A stretch of DNA of 64,000 nucleotides, from contig OY987236.1 of the NCBI GenBank assembly GCA_963920705.1, forward strand, positions 12,758,190-12,822,189, written 5' to 3'. Positions 39,777 to 51,900 of this stretch are shown piece after piece (positions within the stretch are counted from its first letter, which is position 1; every line of letters starts with the position of its first letter). This DNA is from Odiellus spinosus (Eukaryota > Arthropoda > Arachnida > Opiliones > Phalangiidae). The position numbers and the translations under genes were made by a program. Under the pieces are notes generated by a model, which had not been told where the DNA came from, ran no database searches, and saw only the letters and a list, made by a program, of their open reading frames with translations.

Positions 39777-39799
39777 AATAAAAATTGCGTTTAAATAAA
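39777..39799 (+). promoter_or_regulatory. Candidate poly(A) signals of CCDC186
   Basis: AATAAA at 39777-39782 and again at 39794-39799, 140-160 bases after the stop codon. Confidence 0.5.
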
Positions 39800-39834
39800 A
39801 GGTTTTTTAAATAATTTCATTGAAGTAGTCTTGA

Positions 39835-40330
39835 AACCTGACTCGTTTCTGGCCTTGTCAAATTGATCTTGCGCCCAACTCGCGAATTAAATTACGAAGG
39901 CAGTTTCTACATATGCATATGTTGGTTTTACTTTTCATTCCAAAGTGCTCCCAAAGAATAACGAAAGATATTGTTAATAAAAATGGGGAATAATCCAATT
40001 TGCTCCAAAAAAATGGTCAAAGTTGCAAAATGTCAACAGAATTCCACCAAATAGACCAAATGAAATAACATGAATTGGACAAAAGACAATTAAATTTTGA
40101 TCCACGTTTGTTGAATTCAGGTTTTTAATTTGGTCAGATAATTTGGAAAATTTTTGACCAAATTGGGTAAACCAATTTATTTTATTATTCTATGAACTGA
40201 AAAGTAAAACCAGCATCACGCATATCTAGAAACAACCTCAGTAGTAATTTCTGAAAATTAAATTCACGAGGTTGGCACGGGATCAATTTGACAAGGCCTC
40301 AATCAATTCTACTAGACTCTGATCACGAAA
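39835..40330. repeat. Group E foldback element, long copy
   Basis: The left arm starts AACCTGACTCG and contains GGCCTTGTCAAATTGATC. The right arm carries the inverted GATCAATTTGACAAGGCC, and an inner pair is GGTTTTACTTTTCA / TGAAAAGTAAAACC. It is a longer relative of the 14780-14917 copy. Confidence 0.65.
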
Positions 40331-41658
40331 ATTGGGCCTAACCGAACCTTCATAAATTTTGATGTCTTACATTTTTGGGCCTATATCTGCAGAGGCTTCT
40401 ATGTACACCAAAATTTGGGTTTAATTATCATTTAAGCCTAAAATTTAGTCGCCACCATGGCTGTTATTATCTAGGCCCAAATATATAAAGACTTAAATAT
40501 TTGGCGTAAATAACAACGGCCTTATTTAATCATTTTGACTATAATAATTAAATAGAAAATCACGAAAGAAAGGGAGTATTAAGTGTGTAGTTAATGACGT
40601 TCATTGCTAAGAATCTACGTGTTTGGCAAAAGAATGTAAAAGAAACCAAATTTGTTTATTGAATTCTATAGAAAAACGTATCATAATTGCCCACAATTTA
40701 ATTATTATTCCCCCCAACTCCAGCGTCAATATGCACCCGAAAAGTGAGGTGATATTTCATTTCACATTTTACCGGTATCTGCGTACATTCTTTTCTGACT
40801 AGCTTTTTTTTTTACTGTTTCGGATTAACTTTTATGCTTTAATATTAATACCATTTTTTTGTCTTTCAGAATTGGGTTTTAAAAAAAAAACAAAACATAA
40901 GCTCTAATTATCTATGATACATTTAATATTAATATCATCTATTGAACAACTGATATGCCTTTCTTTAAACGTTTCAATTTTTAAATTTCATTGAATTAGG
41001 GGAAAAAAACCCAAACGAAACGTTTCATTTTATTATATTTTAATAATTAACTATAAATAGTTAATTAAAATAAGTTATTAACCAGGGGTGTGCGAGTCTG
41101 AAGCCATATAAAACTTATTTCTTTATCAATTTAAAGGGAATATAACTCTCAAAGCTTTCTTTTAGGGACGATCGATTCACAAACCAGCGTCCAAATGCGA
41201 TTAGGAGGTGGATGTGAAAAATATTGAACCTTCCGGGGGAGAGTAACAAAACTGGGGCTATATTCCCTTTAAAGGCCCTATCTGCTCTGAAATTTGCCCC
41301 TTTCAAACTACTAAGCCCCCCCCCCCCCCCTTTTTTTTTTTTTTTTCTTATCCAAATTATTTCTTAACCTGGAAAAATAAATATGGTTCAAATTTTCCAA
41401 TAATTTTCTGATTTTCTTAAGGTAGGAGCCAATTTTTTTTTTTTTTTTTTTTTGGTTTTCTTAAGGTCGGAGCCAATTATTTTTAAATTTTCAAACTACC
41501 AAGCCAAATTAAAATTTCTTAAGCCATGAAGCCAATCATTTTTTAATCTTAAGCTATGAAGCCAATTATTTTTTAATCTTCTTATGCTAAGAAGCCAATT
41601 ATTTTTAAATTTTCTTAAGCTAATTAAGAAGCCAATTATTTTTTAAATTTCTTTAGTT
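40331..41658. repeat. Repeat-rich spacer: group A fragment, homopolymers, degenerate ~28-bp array
   Basis: A solo group A end lies at about 41266-41310. A C(15) run at 41316-41330 is followed by T(16) to 41346, and another T run is near 41431-41452. From about 41405 to 41650 the phrase AAGCCAATTATTTTTTAAAT recurs every 25-35 bases in decayed form. No gene is seen. Confidence 0.55.
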
Positions 41659-41830
41659 TAGAGATCGGGGTTTGGAGAAAATAATCCACAACTATCAGTT
41701 AATCATAAAAAAATAATCGTGAAATTATTCGCGATTACATTGGATTTATCATAGACTTTCCTCGAAAAATTTGAAGTTATGAATAAAGATAAAATAATCA
41801 GAAATTTTCTTGTCCAAACCCCGATCTCTA
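41659..41830. repeat. hAT-type MITE (group D), copy 1
   Basis: Inverted ends TAGAGATCGGGGTTTGG and CCAAACCCCGATCTCTA are flanked on both sides by the identical 8-mer CTTTAGTT. It is inserted in the degenerate ~28-bp array. Confidence 0.88.
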
Positions 41831-42939
41831 CTTTAGTTACAAAGCCAATTATTTATTTCTTGAGTTAGTGGGAATTGAATTTGAGTGAAATCTCAAGATC
41901 TAAAGCCAATTTCCTATCATCAACCCCCCCCCCCCCATTTTGTTTTGAATTTACTAAGATTACTCTCAAGATTCAAGAGAAAGTTTGCGTCTTCGGACCC
42001 TATAATCAAGTGGGACATTCGGATATAAGCACTTGAAACATTTCAAAGCTCGCAACACCCCTTATTAACAAATCTACCACATTATGTATTTTTTTTTGTT
42101 AGTTTTTTTTCTTCATATTTATAACTTGGTACAAAACTTTTGTTAACTAATTTTCATATTTATAGCTGTTTATATTATACAAATATGAAAAAAATAATCA
42201 AATTTGAAATAAGTTTTGTTATTGCATTGTTTTCTTAAAATTTTGCCCGTTTTTGAGTTTAATTTCAATTTTATATTGAAGTAAAAAGTTAAAATGATAA
42301 AAAGTTAGTTGTATATGAATCATTTTATTTTAATGTAGATCGTTAACGAGATTCCTAAATGAGATTTTTTTTTTTTGCGATTTAGCAATCGGAAGATCTT
42401 TAAAAAAATCCTTTAAATGGTTTTATAGACCTACTATTTATAGGAACCATCGCGCAACTTAAAAATGACGGTGTTTTAAAAAACGAATTTTAAAATTATT
42501 AATAACTATCAAACCTAATTTAAAATCTACTATATTTTAAATGTAAATATAATACTCTTTAGCCTGTTATAATCTCTTAATTAGTACTAAATGCCTTATA
42601 TAAGGATGTAAAAATCAAATGTTAAGCCATAAAAATAACCGGTACTACCGGACAAAAAATTTCAAATAAATATATATAGGTCAAATCTTAGTTACCGGTA
42701 ATCTTTTACAGTCAAAACCGGGATCATACCATTTACCCGTTAATAATGGGAAAATAAAACGTTTTTTTCTTCTGATATGCGTGTTTTTTTTCTTTTCAAA
42801 ACGAAAAAACTAAATCCCCGCATGGTCGTGTTTCCGTTAAAGTTTGTATCAAAACAAAAGTTACATTTAACGGAGAAAGAAATGGAAGGGGGCTTAAAAT
42901 GATATATATTTATATGTAAGAATGTTAAAAATTGTCATT
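41831..42939. other. Intergenic, 3' side of the nucleoside transporter
   Basis: AT-rich with a poly-C run near 41925. Nothing coding or structured is supported; the poly(A) signal of the minus-strand transporter should lie near its right end. Confidence 0.3.
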
Positions 42940-45900
42940 TTAGAAAAGTCTGGTTTCCACCAGCCAAGAGATGAACATGGAAAAGTTGATTCCCGCAAAT
43001 ATCCCAAGTATAAGAAACAATGATGCCATCATTCCGGCATAAGGAGCATGCTGAGGCGCTACGCACCTTGCATAAAAAACACACAAAGACATGTAATACG
43101 CTTGTGTTTTAAAATAAGTAGTGTAGGAATGCAGTTTTCTCGGGTTGTAAATACTTCTATCGTCAAAAACTTGGATAGCTTTCAGCGTCCTAGCACCTTA
43201 ATAATAACTAAAGTAGTCAAGTAACCCGTGGAACCTAATTAGTGACAGTTTGCAGACAAGATCTGGAAAAAGTTTGCTGACAACTCCTCTAACAGGATTT
43301 CGTTATACCACGAGATTACCAATTCAATTTTCGAAGTAGTAGGTAGAGTCAAGACCATAACAAGTTTCTGTTTTGAATCAGCAAATTCTGGTCGGGGGCA
43401 ATTCAAAATTAGGGAGGATGTCAACTTCAACGTTCAACACAGAGGTTAACGAAAACTCTGTCTGGGAACTGTCCCCAAGTTAGTAAGTAGTCTTACTAAT
43501 CTCACTTATGGGTTCCTTTTCACTCAAATTTCAAGATTAAGTTAAGTATCAAGGCCTTACTTATAAGCTCATTGATTTACAGATAATATTTTAAAATGCA
43601 ATGGGTATAAGGAAGTGGATTTGATAATTTACAGCATGTGGCTGAAAGTTGGAGCAAGAAGGATCAGACAAGGAGAGGAAAAGTGGGAACGGCGCGGCTC
43701 CTACTGCGTCGGCCTAAACTCCCACTCTGGGAGAACGGGGGACAGACGGGGGTAGAGATGCTTTGTGGTAAATTGTTGTCACGTGGGTGAAACGAATCCT
43801 TTATGAGGCGCGCTAGCTAGCGACCACGTGACAACAGTTTACCTCGAGAATTTCCTATCCCCCCCTTTCCATCCGAGTGGGAGGTTGGCTCTTCTCTCTC
43901 TAACTCAACGCAGCCCCACTTTTCCTCTCCTTATCTGATCCTTCTTGGTTGGAGCCTCAGATTTTCTACAAATTTATATATATATATCTAACAACAACAA
44001 AAAAAAATCCCGAAGAGTACACTGAGGCTTGATGAATATAGTTTAGATTCGGGCTACCTTAGGTGCTACCACAAATAGATTTTGTGTTAAATCTATTCTT
44101 GGTGGTACAAAATAGTACTGCCTTATGTATAAAACCAATGTAAAACTATTATAAATTACTTACTTTGGTGCGTACATCATGGCTAATGAACTAAAATAGC
44201 CACTGCTCAGTCCTAAGAAGGCCCCTACGCCAAGAAAGGCCCAATCTTGGTCGATAAGAACGGGCAATACTCTTTTGTCAGGTTTATAATTGCACAGCAT
44301 GAAAAATGGGATCAACAAAGCTCGAAGCAACACAGGCAACCACAAAAATCTCGGACCCGGCTTTAAAATAGTAATTCCCGATTAAAAACTTAAATTTAAC
44401 ACAAATATTACGTTAATCCATTTCAGCCACGCGGTTATCACGGTGTAACACATTTCCTTTGTTCGACTTTGTGATTGCCAAACGCGTTCAGCGACACGTA
44501 CCGGAATTACCACCATCCCCAATAGAAAATACACATTAGCCGGTGCTTTTCGGTACGTGAAACTGAACCGGAAATAAAAAGCACTGAAGTGCTGCCCTCT
44601 ATTAGCCCCTGACAAAACTGTCATTTCTCGATTGGCTGAAATATATTAGCGCCAAAATTGAATCACAGAAACAAACGTGGCCTACAAATCTGATCCAGTT
44701 GGGGAAAATATTGCCGATCATGGCAAACAAGTTAAAATTGAGGAAGCAAGCGACAGAAGTGAAATATTTGGCTGAAAATTTGAACAGAATTAAAACTTGA
44801 AAAGTAATATTTGGTGTATGAGAGTAAGATCGATAAACTTACGCGTAAAGATAAAATGGCTATCAACCGCTTTGACGTTGGCTTGCACTGCCGGAAATAT
44901 GGACAGAGTGACGAAAAATATGAAAAAGACATTGAAGCATTGAGGCCAAGTCTGCGTAAAGTCACGAAAAATATGATTATGAATGACTAAATGACTGATG
45001 AAAATGGATTTGGATTAAGAACCTTTTTAAAGATCTTCCAGTAAGGAGGTCTGCCTGAGTATCCCTGACTTCCGCCGGAAGTAGCGGCCTTTTTCGCTAA
45101 GCGATGATAATAGCGATAGTATCTCTGAAAGAAAAAGGGCGGAATATAGTCACATCTATCCTTTCATCCCACAACGAAAACTTCCTTCTATCATTATTTA
45201 ATAATGACAGATAGAGGAGAAAAAAAAAATAACTAACCGAAAACGGAAGCGCGAAATAGGTGTCGAAACAAGTGAGCAAGAAGAATAGGGCCGTCAGAAA
45301 ATAGTAAATAGCGGCTGTCCTCAGATTAGGTGACGCTAAAACGGTCACGATAACGAAATATGTCACGATAAAGTTATAGCTTGTAGTGGTTCAAATGAAT
45401 TAAAAATAAACCTCAAGGAAGCTAGGTCTTACAAGTAAAATCAAGGTAAATTCCTATAACCTCGCCTATAACCATTGTGCTGGGAAAATATAATAAGAGA
45501 AGAATTTCCCAACTCAAAGGAGCCTATTCAACTTTTTCCTGATCGATTACTTAAATATGGTTAATCCCATTTTAATCTACGTACAAAAAATAGTTAAGCC
45601 TATTTTAATCTACGCATCAAGAATGGTTAAGGCTATTTTAATCTACGCACCAAAAATGGTAAAAATGTTTATGACGGAAGTTATAACTCCACTAATGTTC
45701 TGTAAAAAAATTTAACGTTACATTATAACTAAGTTGTATTTAATAATTCTTTGGATTTGTTATAAAAGAGAAACTTACGGATCCAAATATAATCGCGTTG
45801 GTATATCGCATGGGTAATTTGGCCGCCAACCCAAATATACTACTTTGGTATACTCCAGATGCCACTATATTTATTATAATAAACGTATATCAATTGAAAT

Positions 45901-48900
45901 AAAATTTGATAGTTAAAGATCCTGCTGTTATGGAAAAAAATAAAATATATTTACTGTTTAGAACCACCACACTTGCCAATGTGATATAGAAGAATATTCC
46001 AGCCCCTGGTTGTTAGGATATTAAACAATAAACTTACTACAAATAAAGATTATTTTTTATATAAGAAATCAGGCTTACATGACGCGGTATCGAGCATGGC
46101 GAGAACAACGGTGAGAACGAAGATGACCACTTCCACTAAGATGCTAGTGACGATGCGAAAAGTGACACTCCCACCCCTATAGAAACAAAATACAAAAAAT
46201 GACAGTAAATAAACAAAAAGAAAAAGGTGTTGAAAGGTTATGATTTGTCTAAGAGGGTTATACATTCGCTGAAATATAACAGAATGTTTTTCTATATTCC
46301 CTTCCAAAAATCAAAGTCAGTTTCACATTGCGTGCCAAATCAGTTCAGTTAAAAGCTTCAATATAAATGGAAAACGAACTACAAGGCTTTATATATGTAA
46401 GAGTCCCATTATTTTAGGGAAAATCCTAAACAATAAACCTCAAACTAGCGGCAAAAATTAGCATAACAAAGTAGTCAGTGGCAAACACTTGTACCGAGAG
46501 CCCAGTCACTCGGCGTAATCGTTGTACAGGCTGTACCTTTGACTGTACGCGTAATCTTTAAAATCCCTGCCTTTGACAGTGCTAAAATGATTACGCGTAA
46601 TCTGTGTACAGGGAATCATCACGGGTCGCGTAATTTTACTAAGCCAAAGCGGCTCGTCGTTTGATATAAGTGGGAGGTTCTCCATTAATCATAATGTTTA
46701 ATTTTATCGCCATGGTGTTATGTAATATTATATTTTTTTTTAAAGACGGTTACTTCATGGTTGGTTTATTTCGGGAGCTTTAGATCCATGGTCTTTCTCA
46801 AAACATTTCAAATCTATCAATACAATTCTAAAATGCAAACATAATCACTTTCGACCTTGGTTTCCAGTGTTCAACAGTTTCTATTCCCAAGAGACACTTC
46901 ATGAATGTTTTACTAGGCCTACACAAGTTTAATTTTTAGAAGCAGGCAGAAACAATAGACAAAATGACTTCATTTTCCTCTTCACCCTCATTTTATTGGG
47001 AAAGGCTTTAGAAGAATTGATACCCAACTTTTTGAATTTACAAAGTTCAAACACAAAAATACCTTACACCATCAAAGAAACCTTTTTCTAATTTAGAACC
47101 CAAAATTTAAAAGGTTGAGAGCATTATCTATAGCTTTGCAATTTTTTGAAACGTAATAATGTAATAGTGTAGTTTGTGAACAAAACGTGCTATATCTCTT
47201 CTAAATCCATAAAAAGGTTTGAACTAATGAACTTCCCATAATCATATACATTTCTACCTGAACTGTACGGAAATAATTTAAATTCATGGGTATATATAAA
47301 TAATTGATATTGAAATGTCTGCCTATCGAAGCGTTCTTTCGTTCATCATTCCATAATCTTCGTTCCAAAATTGTGAAATGTTGGCTTTGCCCTGAGCACC
47401 GAAGCCAAAAGGTTGGAACATTGCTACAGGCATCGTGTATTAATAGAATTGGATAATTATACCCTGAAAATTTCGCTTCTCACTAAAGAAGAATTCAATA
47501 CAGAACACACTTTCTTCGGCGAGAAGATAAAAAGTTTTGTTTTAAATAATTTATCGTCTGTATTAACAGGGTTCGTACGACATTGGAAAACAAATTTCAT
47601 ACTTTTTCAAAATTTGAACGTTGAATTTAGCATGTTTTTCAAAGTGTGAACATTGAATTTAGCATGATTTTCCATGGTTTGAACATTGAATTTATCATGA
47701 CTTTTCAAGGTTTGAAAATTGAATTTACCATGATTTTTCAAGGTTTGAACATTGAATTTACCATGATTTTTCAAGGTATGAACATTAAACTCAGCATGAT
47801 TTTTTCAAGGTATGAACATTAAACTCAGCATGATTTTTCAAAGTTTTTTGAACATTGAATTTACCGTGACTTTTCAAGGTTTGAACATTGAATTTACCAT
47901 GAATTTTCAAGGTTTGAACATGGAATTTACCATTTTATTTAAAGGTTAACCAAAGTTTTGAAAAAACCTGATAAAAACTTAATTTAGCTGATTGAGGTCG
48001 TACATATTCTAAATTTTTGTTTTCCCTAATATTTCACATTTTTTGTCAACATTTAAAATTCCCCCGAAATATCTAATTATTCCAATTTTGTATGCTCCAT
48101 GTGTAATAAACAAGTATTTGAATGTAAGTTCATGATACCAATTTTAAAATACTGTACTCTTTTGTAAATTACCGTGGTGAGCTACAAATTACCAGTAACT
48201 TTCCACCTACTTTTATTCGTAAAGTTTTTAAATATTCTGGTCAAAAATAAACAATAAATTATCGGTAAATTACCGATACAATAATTTCACTTCTCTCGGT
48301 CTTTTATGTTTTTTTACACCATTGAAGTCGACAATTAATTTAATAGGTTTTGCCTTATGGTCGCCTGTAATTTGATATTGCGATAAAAATAATATTAGAC
48401 TAACCCAATTTGGACGAATAAGTTGAGTGCGTTACAAATGACATTTGGTAATTGAGAAGCGATCCCCACATACGACAAGAAGTTCTTGCTGTACTCCTCC
48501 GTCGCACCGTCGGTACTATTAACCGCCAGTTTATAGTCAACGAAATACTGAACAAGAAAAAGAATTAAACATAAACATTAATTAGACTAATTAATTTTAA
48601 ATTTAGAGAAAAAGCGATATAAGGTAAATCCTTATTTGAACTCCATAAACGTTTGAACTTAAAAAAAAAATGAAAACATAAAATTTGAGTATATTTGTAA
48701 TTTCAGAAATTGTGCGCAGTTATCAAACATAACTGAAATATTTTGGTCAATTTATTTTAAATTTAGAGGTAAACCCTTATTTGAACTCCATAAACTTTTG
48801 AACTTAAAAAATAAATTTAAAACGTAAGAGCATATCGATAATTGTGTCTGACCAGTGTGTGACTGATGTTAAGCGACATCAGCTAAGTAAAACTAGTGTT

Positions 48901-51900
48901 AACTATGCAACTCTACGAGACATACAATGGCGACTGAGATGGGATTCGAACCCACGAGGGAAATGTTGAAAAGCTCGCTAAAACGTTTATTCAAAGGGAG
49001 AATGCAACCTAACAACAAGTGATTTTTAATCGATTCCTTATCGTTTAAATAGGCCGAATCCACCAGTAAAAAAAACATATAAACAAATATTAAACTAGAA
49101 ATAAATTTAAAACTTACCAGAAAAATAGGCTTAGCTGGATTCATGGAGATCCTGCATTGAATTCCCATGTAAGGGCCATCGATCCTTACATGGGAAGTTC
49201 AGGATCTTCATAAATCTAGCTAAGTCTATTTTGATGTTAAGTTTTAAATTGATTTTTAGTTTAATATTTGTTTGTAATTTTTTTTTACTGTAGGACTAGG
49301 CCTATTTAAACGATAAAAAATCGATAAAATATCCATTTAATATCAGTCTCTTTAATATAAGTTTATCACCATGGTAAATCAGTTTCGTGTAAAAGATTTT
49401 TAACAAATCTTTAAAAAAGAAATTTGTCTAGACAGTTTTCAACGTTTTAAAAAGTAGCCTTTCATATAAGATGATTTTTTTATGGTGAATTCTTCTTTTA
49501 AAGTCGGTAACTGCACCTCTATACAAATAAGGATCAATTTTAACAGTCACCCTGTATAGATGAGAAGCTAAAATTATAAACTCGCAATGGAATTAAGCCT
49601 GGCCATTCAGATCACGTAGCTCGGTGGCGCGTTATTTTAATATAATGCTGAGCTCGACCAAAAAATAAATCAGGCATAAAGCCAAGTCATTCCATTATAT
49701 ATCCTAACACCCATAAAAAGTATAGCGGTATATAGAGCAAAATCCCTGTTTTTAACCTTCCTATTATCAGTTTGTAAATTCGATTAGAAGGAGCTCATGC
49801 ACGTCTCAAAATAAATCTCGCCGTTTTGCTCTCAAAATTCTACTTTAAAGGGGCTATCTGCGATTTTTAAATCCCCTTTAAAGTCGCCTTCTTTTCTGTA
49901 GCTTAGCAGACGACGTTGACCATAACAAATCGTACAGTTAAAGCTAGGATGTGTGCATAATGGAAGAGCATTTTAAAGGGGCAAATTTCAGAGCGGATTT
50001 GGTCTTGCTTTGACTGTACAATTTATTATGGTCAACGTCGTCTGCTAAGCAAGAAAAGAAGTCGACTTTAAAAACCAGAGAGTCCCTTTAATAGGCATAC
50101 ATTCAAATATATAAAGAAATTTTACATATTAAATCAGTATGAATGAATTTCATAACTATAATTGATTTTTTATTACAGACTTCCACTGTAGAAATTTTAC
50201 GCCGCAGAAAGAGAGATGTTCTTCTGATAGGGGCGTCGGACGCAGAGGGGGCAGGGTGGGCTCAATCCTCCTCAACCGTCGGACCTAGGGCAACTGATCC
50301 CCATATATTTTGGTCTTCACCAACTTCTTCAGCTCACCCACTTAAAAATAACTTCCGACTCGGCGCCCCCTTATTCTGTGGTGTTTTGTAGTTTTTTTTA
50401 CAGTGAAAGGCGCGCATGAGAAAATATTTTCTATTTCTGACGTTTTTCTTCGACGAAAATACATTTTAATTTAGCCAAGGATATGGTGAAGAGCCTAGTT
50501 GAAATTAAACATTTTTACAGAGAAAACTACGAATAACTTTAGTTACATAGTATAACTAACGATCGACTAGAGATCGGGGTTTGGACAAGAAAATTTCTGA
50601 TTATTTTATCTTTATTCATAACTTAAAATTTTTCGAGAAAAGTCTATGATAAATCCAATGTAATCGCGAATAATTTTCCGATTATTTTTTTATGATTAAC
50701 TGATTAACTGATAGTTGTGGATTATTTTGTCCAAACCCCGATCTCTAATAATTGGAATGACTATCGAAATTTTGTCCTAACAGTTATTATGATTTTTTAG
50801 AATCAATTAGTATTTTCCACGCTGTTTTAACAAACTTACACAGGCTGTTATAATCTTTAAATAAACTAATAAAAGCGGCGTAGTTTTTCCCAGAACACCA
50901 ATCATTTATTTACATCGGGGAGAAACTCAAATATAACCTCTTTTTTTTTTTTTTTTTTGTTCAGATAAAAACTTTCTCGAGTTTATTTAACTTTTTAATA
51001 GCTTTTTCATATCCTGATGCTCTTTGAAAGCGGAAAAGCAAGAGCAAATATTTTACTCTTAATTTATGTCATCCAAAATGTTAAATCCCTCGATACATCT
51101 TTATAGAGTTGAAAGAGGAGAATTTATCTTTCATCTTATCTTTGGTTCTATAAACGTTTGTTTGTCTGGCAAAGGCTTAAAGTAAAAGTCTTTAGGCCCC
51201 GACAACATATTGGTGTTTAGGGAGAAGCTACCTTCCAGGATGAAGTAGAGTTAGAATGAGTGTTCACCACGTAAAAAGATAACGCTGCGATGTAAAACTA
51301 TTGGTTAAAACAAAAGGCTATCACTTTATTCCATAAAAGGTAAACGTACTACCCCATCACTTAAAATTAGCCAAAAAAAAGTCATCACCCCTGTCTGGCT
51401 CGAGGTAATTGGACTCTTCCACGATATTTTGAGTTGGGAGAAAGGGACGAAATTTAGGCGGGCCGCGCTTGGCTATATCGTTTTCCGAGTCCTAACTCAA
51501 AATTTCTTCAAACAATGGCGCTTTAGATTTCAATCCTTACACCAACTGCGGCCGCTAAAGTGTCTCGATTCCTCGAATTAGAATCTGCCGGTACATTTAC
51601 CTCGACCTTTGCTGATAGTATTAAGCTACGGGCGTTGTTTACTTTTATGGAATAAAGTTATAGACTTTTGGTTAAAATCATAGAGGGTTAATTGAGACTA
51701 TCTTTATACGCGCTGAAACGACAAACTGATCCAGACCATAATTTAAGATAATATTTTGTTTAAATTAAGTTTTTAATGCTCATGGCACAAAATAATTTCC
51801 GAAATGTATATATTTAGAAAATAAAGAACATTTATAATTCATAAAAGTGAAGTTATAAGCCTAATATATTAAAATAAGAAAATAAAATCGTCATACTGAA

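Larger units (their letters stand above)
48548..51896. other. Transporter intron 2, packed with repeats
   Basis: The 3.3-kb intron holds a ~70-bp direct repeat (TTATTTGAACTCCATAAAC near 48635 and 48778), a tRNA-like fragment, group B (48991), group A (49844), group D (50568) and a TIR element (51301). No additional exon is seen. Confidence 0.6.

Noticed and set aside
44382-44624. 80-residue minus-strand frame between transporter exons
   Set aside because: Lies in the intron between 44686 and 44360, which splices cleanly, and has no match to the family.
45336-45379. Extending the transporter exon upstream to include NFIVTYFVIVTVL
   Set aside because: It looked like a splice anomaly because no AG lies at the needed position. 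A separate exon at 45651-45699 encodes the conserved NISGVITSVINIF and joins at TTTTAG|CG in phase, so the extra sequence is the intron's pyrimidine tract.
50143-50409. Frame and weak inverted ends (CACTGTA) around 50178-50409
   Set aside because: The end match is short and no target duplication or second copy was found, and the frame has no recognisable content.
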